A DNA stretch of 11,386 nt. Source: an uncultured Eubacteriales bacterium (GTDB taxonomy: Bacteria; Bacillota; Clostridia; Oscillospirales; Oscillospiraceae). Location: positions 1-11,386 of the forward strand of contig USLX01000059.1 in the NCBI GenBank assembly GCA_900555665.1. The letters are read 5' to 3'. Of this stretch, positions 1-7,146 are shown piece by piece (the first letter of the stretch is position 1; each line of letters opens with the position of its first letter). The translations under genes were made by a program, and so were the position numbers. A model generated the notes under the pieces. That model searched no databases, was not told the DNA's origin, and saw only the letters and a program-made list of their open reading frames with translations.

Positions 1-2
1 CG

Positions 3-165
3 GACGATGATCCGCTTGCGTGGCTGCTGCTCGACCAGCACGCTCTCACGCCGGAGCAGGCGGTTTACCGGCAGGTCTGCACGGAGGAACTGGAGCAGCT
101 TTTCCGTACACTCAGCGCGAAAGACTGCGCAATTCTCGGTCATACCTATGGCGTGTTCGGCTACT
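3..165 (+). pseudogene. sigma-70-like factor, internal/3' fragment
   Basis: The window opens inside a plus-strand frame whose peptide begins DDDPLAWLLLDQHALTPEQA and continues with LEQLFRTLSAKDCAILGHTYGVFGY. The pattern 'acidic stretch - TPEQAVYRQ - ELEQLF - LS.KD..ILG..YGVFGY' resembles the start of region 4 of sigma-70-type factors, where a helix ending in 'LS.re..IL...fG' precedes the helix-turn-helix. After GVFGY the frame stays open but turns into peptide with no sigma character, so the DNA-binding helix-turn-helix is missing. The 5' part lies outside the window. I read this as a sigma-like gene cut off near base 160 by a rearrangement. The family call is from remembered sequence style, not a search. 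The alternative is a chance open frame opposite another fragment. Confidence 0.45.
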
Positions 166-298
166 CTTGCATCTCCTTGAATTTGTTTTGGAAACCGGAT
201 TCGATTTCCTTCACCCGTAGTTTTGCCGGATGCACAAGCGTTATGAGTGCCAATTTGCGGCGCCGTTTCCATCGTTTGTTCCGTTTTTTTAATTTTTA
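161..298 (-). other. AT-richer junction segment with a short orphan frame
   Basis: No intact gene is visible here. On the minus strand a 44-codon open stretch runs from just after an in-frame TAA (298-296) to a TAG at 163-161. It is rich in Lys and Arg and ends KEIESGFQNKFKEMQE. It has no in-frame ATG near its 5' end and no ribosome binding site. It could be the C-terminal remnant of a foreign gene or chance. Runs of A and T at 284-297 follow directly downstream of the GH32 stop, but there is no convincing GC-rich stem before them, so I do not call a terminator. Base composition is clearly more AT-rich than on either side, which fits a recombination junction. Confidence 0.35.
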
Positions 299-1750
299 TC
301 AGGTCTGCGGCTCCATCACATGCTGCAGATGCCACACCTGCAGCAGCTGCAGCGGCAGAGTCCCGCCCTGCGGGATCAGACTGACGGGGCGCAGCGGTGC
401 TGTGTCAAAAACATTTACAGACAGACATTTTCCATCTGCAAAAATTTCTGCAGAGCATCGATCCAAAAACACCTGTAGCCGCACCGGCACGCCCGGCACC
501 AACTGCAGTGTGCCGCAGTCCTGCATTGTCTGTTCACCGGTATCTTTGACATACGCATGCAGCGTCCGGGACACCAGCGTGAGCTCCAGGGCAAAGCAGT
601 TGCCGACCTGCAGCAGCAGCCCGCCGGTCTGCTGCTGCGCCGGAATTTCAAGCAGAATCTCCCACGCCGTCTCTGCCGCATCCGGCAGCGTCCATGGTGC
701 GGTCAGTTCCTTCCGGCCCCACGGAATTACCTTTTTGCGCAGCGTTTCCAATTGCGGATGCGGCTGGAACCGCGGCAGTTTGTCCGCGCCCTCTGTCACA
801 ACGCGCGGCAATGTGAACCAGCCACGCCAGAAGCCCTGCTCCGCCACTCCCCAGCGCCGGAACTGCGGCATCCAGTCCCATCCATTGGCCCAGGCAACCT
901 GCACGCACTGTCCCCGATCATCGACAAACGACTGCGCCGCGTAATAATCCGGCCCCGCGTCCGGGCAGACTGGCTCCACATTCAGAAGCTTCCCCTCTTC
1001 GCGTGAAAATGTCCCGACCAGGCACACATTGCGGTACGCCGGGCAATGCATCGGGGAAACGCAGAGCATATGCTTCCTGCCAAGCGGAATCAGATCCGGA
1101 CACTCCCACATCGTGCCGAAGCGCCCCTCGCTGCGGGCCAGCACGCCCTGATACTGCCACTGGAAAAGATCCTGTGAGGAAAACAGCAGCGCTGCCCCAT
1201 CCCCTTCCAGGCTTGCGCCGCAGACAAAATAGAATGTCCCATCTGCCTCGCGCCAGAGCTTTGGATCGCGGAAATTTGCCGGATCAACGCCCACCGGCGC
1301 GCAGACGACCGGATTATTTTCATATTTTTGAAACGTGACGCCATCGTCACTCCAAGCCAGACACTGCGCCTGCACGCAGTGTCCATCCTTCTCACACACG
1401 CCCGTGTACAGAAGATACAGCCTCTGCCCTACAACAAGCGCGCTGCCGGAGAAGCAGCCGCCCTGTTCATACATGTCATACGGCTCACTTGGCACAAGCG
1501 CCGGCGGCAGCTGCGTCCAATGCAGCAGATCCCGGCTCACCGCGTGACCCCAGCAGGGCTCGCCCCAAGTGAGGCCAAACGGGTTATACTGATAGAAAAA
1601 GTGATACGCGTCCTTGTACCAGACCAGGCCGTTCGGATCGTTGATCCAGCCCGGGCCGCCCATAAAATGATACTGCTGGCGCATATGCATCGGATGCGGG
1701 CGCTGCTGCTCCTGCAGCAGCTGCGCAAGATACGTTCCGTCGTTTCGCAT
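299..1750 (-). CDS. GH32 beta-fructofuranosidase (sucrose/fructan hydrolase type)
   Basis: Hydrolyses terminal beta-fructosyl bonds in sucrose, sucrose-6-phosphate or short fructans, releasing fructose or a fructosyl part. At 483 residues it has the usual length of bacterial GH32 enzymes. The N-terminal five-blade propeller shows the three family signatures: WINDPNG at 35-41 (nucleophile Asp38), FRDPKLW at 160-166 (transition-state stabiliser Asp162) and MWECPDL at 214-220 (acid/base Glu216). GCFSGSAL (98-105) and DYYAAQSF (268-275) are also typical. The C-terminal beta-sandwich carries DRCSAEIFADG (430-440), matching the family's 'D.ss.EvF.n.G'. There is no signal peptide or membrane segment, so it acts in the cytoplasm on imported substrate. 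It is the last gene of the four-gene operon, starting 11 bases after the upstream stop, with a TAAGGAGG ribosome site overlapping that stop. The family is certain; the exact substrate is not, and the company of a glycyl radical enzyme suggests something other than plain sucrose. Confidence 0.95.
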   Translation of the reverse strand: MRNDGTYLAQLLQEQQRPHPMHMRQQYHFMGGPGWINDPNGLVWYKDAYHFFYQYNPFGLTWGEPCWGHAVSRDLLHWTQLPPALVPSEPYDMYEQGGCFSGSALVVGQRLYLLYTGVCEKDGHCVQAQCLAWSDDGVTFQKYENNPVVCAPVGVDPANFRDPKLWREADGTFYFVCGASLEGDGAALLFSSQDLFQWQYQGVLARSEGRFGTMWECPDLIPLGRKHMLCVSPMHCPAYRNVCLVGTFSREEGKLLNVEPVCPDAGPDYYAAQSFVDDRGQCVQVAWANGWDWMPQFRRWGVAEQGFWRGWFTLPRVVTEGADKLPRFQPHPQLETLRKKVIPWGRKELTAPWTLPDAAETAWEILLEIPAQQQTGGLLLQVGNCFALELTLVSRTLHAYVKDTGEQTMQDCGTLQLVPGVPVRLQVFLDRCSAEIFADGKCLSVNVFDTAPLRPVSLIPQGGTLPLQLLQVWHLQHVMEPQT

Positions 1751-1761
1751 ATGGCCCCTCC

Positions 1762-4014
1762 TTACACAGCTCTCTGGGCGCGGCCTGCAATCTCCAGCTG
1801 CATTTCCCGGCTCAGATCGACAAAACGCGCACTGTAGCCGCAGACGCGGATGACAAGCTGCTGATGGCGCTCCGGATGCTCCAGCGCGTCGGCAATTGCG
1901 GCGCTGTCCAACACGTCAAAATCCACCGCGCTGCCGCCGCAGGCCAAAAAGCACCGGATCAGACTTGCACAGATCTGCACGTTGTCGTCCGCCAGTGAAA
2001 CAGGCATACAGAAATACGCCACCGCAGACTGCGGGAACTGCGCATAATCCACACCGTCCATCGTGTGCAGAATGGCACTGAGCTCTGCGGGTGTCCGCTC
2101 TGACGGGTTGAGCCCGCGGGAAAGCGACTGTCCACGCAGACGCCCATCCGGCAGCGCGCCGCAGTGTGCTTTCATCCACTCATACCCATAAAACGACCAG
2201 ATCGACGCCTCATACCGGCCGCCGCGGCCATTTGGCATCCAGCTGATGCTCTCGGCGATATCCTGCGTGACGCGGCGCACAAACGCGTTCATCTGCGCCG
2301 TATCCGCCCCCACCTTGGGAATCTTGTTCTGTAGATAGAGCCGGTCGAGCTCGCAGCCCTCGTAGTTTTTGCGCAGCATGGCGGTCAGCTCTGCAAGCGT
2401 GTAGCGTTTTTGCTCATAAACCGCTTCTTTGATCGCGTAGAGCGAATCAATAAAATCTGCAAGACCGACAAGCGCAAAGCCGCTGTTGTTATAGATTGCC
2501 CCGCCCTGCGAAACATCCTGCGCCTTTTCGATGCAGCCGGTGATTGTCGAGGAAAAGAACGGGCACGGATTATAAGCTGCCCAGCGCTTTTCAAAGCCGT
2601 TATAATGCCAGGCCACAGCGTTGACGATCATAGAGAGGTTCCGCATCACACGGTGATAGAACGTCTCAAAATCCGGCGCAGCCAACACATCGTAGGAAAC
2701 AATATGCTCCCGATCAAAAAAAACCGTTCCATCCGGCTCCAGCATCATCTCAAGATACCGGCAGGGACTGAGATAGCACGTTGCGCGTGAATTGACCTCC
2801 GTATCCGCAAGCAGAACCTCCTGGCAGCCGCCATTGAGATACAATCTGGCGTCAGCCTCCTGTTTGCCCATGCGCATCTGCGCGGCAATGATCGTGCGGT
2901 CATTGAACACTGAAAGCACATTCCGGCCACTGGCCGCAAGCTGCGCCACAAGCTGATAGTATTCCTCCGGCGCGTCCGGCGCGAAGCGTGCCTGTACTTT
3001 GGGGTTAATCAGTCCGCAGTCCAGATAGCACTGCAGCACCCATCTTGTGATATCGTTGAAAACCGGCGTTCCGTTCTCATCGCAGCCGCCGATGCTCATA
3101 GCCGTGTTTGTTCCATAGAGTGCCTGCGACAGATCCCACTTGGCATCTGTCATGGCACAGAACCAATAGACGAGCTCCTGCGCCTGCGCCGCGGTCAATC
3201 TGCCAAGCTGCACATCGCGCGCGTAATACGGCGCAAGCACCCGGTCGACATGCCCCAGAATTGCAAAGCCCATCGACTCCAGCCCGTTGCCAAGCTCTTT
3301 TAAAAGCAGCATTGTATTCAGTGCTTCAAAAAACGTCTCTGCCGGCTCGGCCGGGCAGCGCCGTGCGCTGATTGCAATCCTTGCAAGACGAGCCTGGACA
3401 ACCGGGTCACGCTCCGTGCCGCACAGGCGCTCCGCTTCATCGGCAAAGCGTGCGCACAGGCGCATCACGGCGTCCTCCGCCCGGATCACGCAGCGCAGAA
3501 ATGTCTGCTTTTCCACGTCCGTCTCCGTCTGCAGGCGTGCCTGCGCCTGCCGCTGCAGTCCGCGCAGACCATAGCGCAACACGTTGCCGACGCCCATCGC
3601 GTGGTGCGCGCAGTCCACGTACATCGTCGAGTTCAGCGCATCCTCCTGCACATACGGCGCGATCCAGTTCTGAAACTCCTGCTCCAGCCCGGAGGTGTCG
3701 CGGCGCATCAGCCAGCTGCCAAGCCCCGGGATCGGCGGAAAGCACGATCCCGCCAGATTGCGCGGCGCACCGGTGTCTACCTCAAAATAGAACGGGCAGT
3801 GCCGGAACAGCTTCACCCGGCATTTTTCGGCTGCCAGCTCATAAATCCACGTTTTTTTCTCCATGGCGCCCGCCTGCGGCTGCAGGCGGCTTTTTTCGTC
3901 CAGCTCCTGCTCCAGCGCGCTGACGTCCGTAGGGTAAGCGGCGTAATAGTCGTCCAACTCCTGACGGAATGCGTCATATTCTTTTCCAAATTGCGTTTGT
4001 TTCCAGTCGTTCAT
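1762..4014 (-). CDS. glycyl radical enzyme, unassigned lyase/dehydratase class
   Basis: Oxygen-sensitive radical enzyme of the pyruvate formate-lyase superfamily, 750 residues, somewhat shorter than characterised dehydratases. The C-terminal radical loop is RVCGYSARF (723-731), with the radical on Gly726. The catalytic thiyl residue is Cys397 in NGGCQEV (394-400), with Glu399 two residues on. This G-C-x-E pattern is known from the eliminating members (glycerol/propanediol dehydratase, choline TMA-lyase, hydroxyphenylacetate decarboxylase, mostly GCVE). True pyruvate formate-lyase has a Cys-Cys pair, so it is not that. LPDGRLRGQSLSRGLNPS (621-638) matches the conserved 'pDGR..G......G..p' loop before the radical domain. 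The N-terminal stretch LFRHCPFYFEVDTGAPRNL (69-87) is distinctive. Its activase and a dehydrogenase are encoded just upstream, and it starts 9 bases after the dehydrogenase stop with a GAGGGAG ribosome site. Likely reaction is radical dehydration or C-C/C-X cleavage of a hydroxylated, perhaps sugar-derived compound; the substrate is unknown. Confidence 0.93.
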   Translation of the reverse strand: MNDWKQTQFGKEYDAFRQELDDYYAAYPTDVSALEQELDEKSRLQPQAGAMEKKTWIYELAAEKCRVKLFRHCPFYFEVDTGAPRNLAGSCFPPIPGLGSWLMRRDTSGLEQEFQNWIAPYVQEDALNSTMYVDCAHHAMGVGNVLRYGLRGLQRQAQARLQTETDVEKQTFLRCVIRAEDAVMRLCARFADEAERLCGTERDPVVQARLARIAISARRCPAEPAETFFEALNTMLLLKELGNGLESMGFAILGHVDRVLAPYYARDVQLGRLTAAQAQELVYWFCAMTDAKWDLSQALYGTNTAMSIGGCDENGTPVFNDITRWVLQCYLDCGLINPKVQARFAPDAPEEYYQLVAQLAASGRNVLSVFNDRTIIAAQMRMGKQEADARLYLNGGCQEVLLADTEVNSRATCYLSPCRYLEMMLEPDGTVFFDREHIVSYDVLAAPDFETFYHRVMRNLSMIVNAVAWHYNGFEKRWAAYNPCPFFSSTITGCIEKAQDVSQGGAIYNNSGFALVGLADFIDSLYAIKEAVYEQKRYTLAELTAMLRKNYEGCELDRLYLQNKIPKVGADTAQMNAFVRRVTQDIAESISWMPNGRGGRYEASIWSFYGYEWMKAHCGALPDGRLRGQSLSRGLNPSERTPAELSAILHTMDGVDYAQFPQSAVAYFCMPVSLADDNVQICASLIRCFLACGGSAVDFDVLDSAAIADALEHPERHQQLVIRVCGYSARFVDLSREMQLEIAGRAQRAV

Positions 4015-4023
4015 AGTGCTCCC

Positions 4024-5043
4024 TCAGAATGTCAGCGCGATCTTGATACCTTCTCTGCCGCGGACGAGCCGTAAGCCCTCCGCGAAGTCCTCCACGGGGA
4101 TCTTGTGCGTCACGAACTCGCGAAGCGGCAGCCTGCCGCTCGTCACATAGCCGCAGACCTCGTCGTGCACGGCGCTCTCCTGCGCAGCAATGGGCCACTG
4201 CACCGTTTGCAGGATGCAGTTGTGCGGCAGCAGCGACCAGTCGATCGCCGCGTCCGCCCGCAGACCGAGACCGTACAGGCCGATCGTGCCCTCCTGCCGG
4301 ATCAGGCGCATCCCATCCATCAGAAGATTCGGGTTGCCGACCGCATCGATATACAGATCCACGCCCTCCGGCATATAGCCGCGCACAGTGTCCGCCAGCG
4401 GCTGCTCCCGCGTGTCAAAGGCAAGATCCGCACCCAGCCGCTTTGCCGCCGCGATGCGCGCCGGATGGTGGCCTGCAAGCACGACCTTCCCGGCACCCAT
4501 GCATTTAGCCAGCGCCGCCATAGCAATGCCGACCGGCCCGCAGCCTGCCACCACAACGTTCTGTCCCGGCTGCAGCCGCAGCCGGTGCAGGGCGCTGGCA
4601 ACCTCCTTGAGCGTGATGAGCATGGTTGCCTCCACGGGATCTATCCCCGCCGGCACCAGCTGCCGCGTACTCGTCTCAATATCCGCGCCTGCGTGATCGG
4701 CCAGACGCGCAGCATAATCATCCGCCACGCCGTACTCAGCAAAACCACCCCAGAAGCTGTGATAGCCAGGCAGACCAGGCAGCGCCGAGCGGAGGATATA
4801 GTCCCCCTCTTGGAAGCTGCGCACCTTTTCCCCCACAGCCACAACCTGACCGACAGCCTCATGCCCCAGCACGAACGGATACTGGATAAACGGCATCTGC
4901 CCGTTTATGAGCTGCATATCCGTCCCATTGCAGATCCCACATCCCACATTGCGGCACAGGACCTGATATGCGTCTATCTCCGGCAGCGGCAGATCCTCCC
5001 GCAGGCAGATCTTCCCCGCCGCTTCTACTACAAGACCCTTCAT
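4024..5043 (-). CDS. zinc-type medium-chain alcohol/polyol dehydrogenase
   Basis: NAD(P)-dependent oxidoreductase of the medium-chain (sorbitol/threonine dehydrogenase-like) family, 339 residues, cytoplasmic. The N-terminal catalytic domain has GICNGTDM (36-43), where Cys38 is the expected zinc ligand, and GHEAVG (60-65) giving His61 and Glu62. A third ligand is probably Glu147 in TLKEVASALH, one position off the usual 'EP' placement. The Rossmann motif GCGPVG (167-172) binds the cofactor. The acidic residue that normally ends the next strand and favours NAD is absent (LAGHHPAR at 189-196), so NADP or relaxed specificity is possible. The four-cysteine structural-zinc lobe is missing; the region reads LRSALPGLPGYHSFWGGFAEY-like (84-104). 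It begins one base after the activase stop. It probably oxidises or reduces the substrate or product of the glycyl radical enzyme. The family is sure; the substrate is unknown. Confidence 0.92.
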   Translation of the reverse strand: MKGLVVEAAGKICLREDLPLPEIDAYQVLCRNVGCGICNGTDMQLINGQMPFIQYPFVLGHEAVGQVVAVGEKVRSFQEGDYILRSALPGLPGYHSFWGGFAEYGVADDYAARLADHAGADIETSTRQLVPAGIDPVEATMLITLKEVASALHRLRLQPGQNVVVAGCGPVGIAMAALAKCMGAGKVVLAGHHPARIAAAKRLGADLAFDTREQPLADTVRGYMPEGVDLYIDAVGNPNLLMDGMRLIRQEGTIGLYGLGLRADAAIDWSLLPHNCILQTVQWPIAAQESAVHDEVCGYVTSGRLPLREFVTHKIPVEDFAEGLRLVRGREGIKIALTF

Positions 5044-5044
5044 T

Positions 5045-5959
5045 CTATTTCTTATCCCCCTTTTTCTGTGCTCTGCCGGACGTCACCGGCAGACCAAGCA
5101 TCCGGAGCGTCTGCTCCGCAGTTTCACAGGCAGCCGCATCCGGCACCGGAAACTGCCGCTGTACGCGGTTCAGCTCGGCGCTTTTTTCAGCTCCAAGTGT
5201 ATGATATGGCAAAATTTCTACCCGCCGCACGCGCGGCAGCTGTGTTAAAAACCTTCCGATGTCCTCAATCTGCTCTGTGTTGACGCCCGGCACAAACGGG
5301 ATCCGGATCCAGATATCCGCGCGTGCAGCGAGCCGCCGGAGGTTCTCCAGAATCCGCTCGTTCCCCACGCCTGTCCACTGCCGGTGCGTCTGCGGCGAAT
5401 ATGCCTTCACGTCATAAAGAAACAGATCCGTCACCGGCAGCACCTGCTCGAAGGCTTCCCACGGGACATTTCCCGCCGTGTCGACGCACGTATGAAGGCC
5501 GCGCGCATGCATCCCGCCCAGAAGCTCCGCCACGGCGTCTGCCTGCAGCAGCGGCTCCCCGCCGGAGCATGTCACGCCGCCGGCTGTCGTGCGGAAGATC
5601 TTCTCGTCACGCAGCACCAGCTCTGTCAGCTCCTGGCAGGAGATCCTGCGCCCCGCCACATCAATGGCACCGGTGAGACAGGCCTGTGCGCAGCGGCCGC
5701 AGCCCACGCAGCGTGCCGTATCCCGCACCGGACCCTCCGGCCCCATCGTCCGCGCACCGGACGCGCAGCTGTGCACGCAGGTTCCGCACCGGACGCAGCG
5801 CTGCGCGCGAAAGATCAGCTCCGGCTGCGGATTTTGTGTCTCCGGGTTGTGGCACCAGGCACAGCGGAGATTGCAGCCCTTCAAAAACACGGTGGTCCGC
5901 ATGCCGGGTCCATCATGGAACGACATGCGCTGGATATTCGTAATGAGCAGCTCCTGCAT
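5045..5959 (-). CDS. glycyl radical enzyme activating protein (radical SAM)
   Basis: Radical SAM enzyme that uses a [4Fe-4S] cluster and S-adenosylmethionine to install the glycyl radical on the enzyme encoded two genes downstream. At 304 residues it has the length of the dehydratase/decarboxylase-type activases rather than the shorter PFL activase. The SAM cluster motif is CNLRCAWC (Cys29, Cys33, Cys36) after FHDGPGMRTTVFLKG. An inserted ferredoxin-like domain has two complete four-Cys sets, CVRCGTCVHSC (55-65) and CVGCGRCAQAC (84-94). CSGGEPLLQ (131-139) is the SAM-binding GGE motif. It is the first gene of the operon, with ribosome site GGAGG eight to nine bases before the ATG. Two accessory clusters are characteristic of activases for non-PFL glycyl radical enzymes, which agrees with the partner's GCQE loop. 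Confidence 0.95.
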   Translation of the reverse strand: MQELLITNIQRMSFHDGPGMRTTVFLKGCNLRCAWCHNPETQNPQPELIFRAQRCVRCGTCVHSCASGARTMGPEGPVRDTARCVGCGRCAQACLTGAIDVAGRRISCQELTELVLRDEKIFRTTAGGVTCSGGEPLLQADAVAELLGGMHARGLHTCVDTAGNVPWEAFEQVLPVTDLFLYDVKAYSPQTHRQWTGVGNERILENLRRLAARADIWIRIPFVPGVNTEQIEDIGRFLTQLPRVRRVEILPYHTLGAEKSAELNRVQRQFPVPDAAACETAEQTLRMLGLPVTSGRAQKKGDKK

Positions 5960-6003
5960 GGCGCCGCCTCCGTTTCTTCCCCCCGCCGCAGCAGGGTTTC
6001 ATA

Positions 6004-6032
6004 TTGAAGTTGCAAAAAAAGTATGTTATAAT
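6004..6032 (+). promoter_or_regulatory. sigma-A-type promoter of the LacI-family gene
   Basis: TTGAAG (6004-6009) and a perfect TATAAT (6027-6032) are separated by 17 bases, an optimal housekeeping promoter spacing. Transcription would start near 6039-6040, inside the candidate operator, giving a leader of about 35 bases. The ribosome site TGAGGA (6063-6068) lies just before the ATG at 6075. Confidence 0.7.
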
Positions 6033-6054
6033 ACTATAACAATCGATAATTCAT
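6025..6054 (-). promoter_or_regulatory. candidate divergent promoter for the activase operon
   Basis: Reading leftward, TATAAC (plus 6030-6025) is a good -10 box, 18 bases from a weak -35 ATGAAT (plus 6054-6049). An alternative -10 is TATTAT (6033-6028). The predicted start gives a leader of roughly 55-60 bases before the ATG at 5959. The -10 boxes of the two divergent promoters overlap within the inverted repeat GTTATA-ATAC-TATAAC (6025-6040), and the candidate operator lies between this promoter's -35 and -10. One repressor could thus block both directions. The -35 match is poor, so the exact boxes are uncertain. Confidence 0.4.
6035..6054. promoter_or_regulatory. candidate degenerate LacI-family operator
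   Basis: TATAACAATCGAT (6035-6047) matches 12 of 13 bases of the left half and centre of the perfect palindrome at 10357-10380 (TATGACAATCGAT there). The right half is poorly conserved apart from a shifted TCAT. The central CG step typical of LacI-family operators is kept at 6044-6045. It overlaps the expected start of the LacI-gene promoter and the spacer of the divergent activase promoter, a position suited to autoregulation and repression of the metabolic operon. Confidence 0.55.
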
Positions 6055-6074
6055 CGGAGAATTGAGGATGGAAT

Positions 6075-7061
6075 ATGGTAAAATTAGATGATGTTGCAAA
6101 GCTCGCCGGCGTGTCCAAGGGAACCGCCTCGCGCGTGCTCAACAATCGCGGCTACATCTCCCAGCAGACGCGCGAGCGCATCGAGGCCGCTGTCAAGGAG
6201 CTCAACTACTACCCCAACGAGAATGCGCGCAACCTGCTCAAGCGCCGCTCCGGCATGATCGGCGTCGTCGTGCCGACCATCACCTATCCCTATTACTCCG
6301 AAATGATTTCCTTCCTTGAGAAATTCCTCAAGGCAAGCGGATACAAGATTCTGCTGTGCAACACATCGTTCAGTTCCGGTGCATCGCAGGACTATATCAA
6401 GCTCCTCAACAACAATCGTGTCGACGGAGCCATTATTTTCAACTATAAGCTTACCGAACAGGACTACGCCAGCCTCTCCTTCCCGATCGTCTCTATTGAC
6501 CGCCATATCCGCGACGAGGCGTCGTATGTCGCCTCCGACCATGTGCAGGGCGGCACACTGGCCGCCGATTGTCTGCTGCGCTGCGGCTGCCGGCACGTGA
6601 TCCAGATCGGCGGCTCATTCGAGGACGACGCACCCTGGAATATCCGCCATCAGGTTTTCCGCGATATCATGGCAAAGCACCAGGTGGACTGCTTTTCCTA
6701 TGAGCAGGTCCGTGACTCGCACACCTTCCACGATTACCGGCAGATCGTCCTCGGCCTTCTGCGTGAGCATCCGGAAACGGACGGCATTTTCTGCAACGAT
6801 CTTTGTGCGGCAGCTGTGCTGAACGCCGCCATGTCCCTGCAGCTGCGCGTACCGGACCAGCTGAAAATCATCGGCTATGACGGGACATTTCTCTCAGAAA
6901 TCGTGACGCCGTCCATCACAACCGTCTGGCAGAACACAGAAAAAATCGCCAGTTCAGCAGCAGATATCATCGTCAAAATGGTCGACGATCCCAGCTTTTC
7001 TTCGTACCACCTGACGCTTGGCGTCAGGCTCATTGAGCGCGACAGCACACGCTGCGGCTGA
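6075..7061 (+). CDS. LacI-family transcriptional regulator (sugar-responsive repressor)
   Basis: DNA-binding sugar-sensing repressor, 328 residues, normal family length. The N-terminal helix-turn-helix is LDDVAKLAGVSKGTASRVLN (4-23), followed by YISQQTRERIEAAVKELNYY and the hinge helix NARNLLKRRS (50-59), which inserts at the central CG of LacI-type operators. The rest is a periplasmic-binding-protein-like effector domain starting GVVVPTITYPYYSEM (63-77), with FPIVSIDRHI and ASDHVQGG in the ligand cleft region and IGYDG near the C-terminal side. It lies between the metabolic operon (divergent) and the transporter operon (convergent). Operator candidates in front of both operons suggest it represses them until the imported sugar or a derivative binds. 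It resembles Firmicute sucrose/ribose-type repressors, which fits the GH32 gene, but the effector cannot be read from sequence. Confidence 0.94.
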   Translation: MVKLDDVAKLAGVSKGTASRVLNNRGYISQQTRERIEAAVKELNYYPNENARNLLKRRSGMIGVVVPTITYPYYSEMISFLEKFLKASGYKILLCNTSFSSGASQDYIKLLNNNRVDGAIIFNYKLTEQDYASLSFPIVSIDRHIRDEASYVASDHVQGGTLAADCLLRCGCRHVIQIGGSFEDDAPWNIRHQVFRDIMAKHQVDCFSYEQVRDSHTFHDYRQIVLGLLREHPETDGIFCNDLCAAAVLNAAMSLQLRVPDQLKIIGYDGTFLSEIVTPSITTVWQNTEKIASSAADIIVKMVDDPSFSSYHLTLGVRLIERDSTRCG

Positions 7062-7098
7062 AGGATGCATAGACAGGTTTCAGATACTCCCTGAACAA

Positions 7099-7130
7099 AA
7101 AGGGGATGTTGCCAAGGCAGCATCCCCTTT
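7099..7130 (-). terminator. intrinsic terminator of the transporter operon (possibly two-way)
   Basis: Inverted repeat with arms AAAGGGGATGTTGCC (7099-7113) and GGCAGCATCCCCTTT (7116-7130): 15 base pairs with one T:G (minus-strand A:C) mismatch. Read leftward, the arm is followed by further T residues (plus A-run 7097-7101), a classic rho-independent terminator 17 bases past the permease stop. Read rightward the hairpin could also stop the LacI-gene transcript, but only three T residues follow. Confidence 0.82.
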
Positions 7131-7146
7131 GCGTATGTGTTGGGGT

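Noticed and set aside
3..272. Minus-strand open frame starting METAPQIGTH and running to the window edge
   Set aside because: It has no ribosome site, and opposite it the plus frame reads as a sigma-like protein, which is far more protein-like.
153..944. Long plus-strand open frame (263 codons) continuing from the sigma-like fragment into the GH32 region
   Set aside because: From 299 onward it is antisense to a GH32 gene with all catalytic motifs; the peptide is Cys/Ser/Arg-rich without any domain character.
1762..4014. Annotation as pyruvate formate-lyase
   Set aside because: The adjacent Cys-Cys catalytic pair of pyruvate formate-lyase is absent; the GCQE loop and two-cluster activase point to another glycyl radical class.
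4105..5283. 392-codon plus-strand open frame
   Set aside because: It lies opposite the dehydrogenase and activase genes and is a GC-rich antisense shadow with no start signal or family motif.
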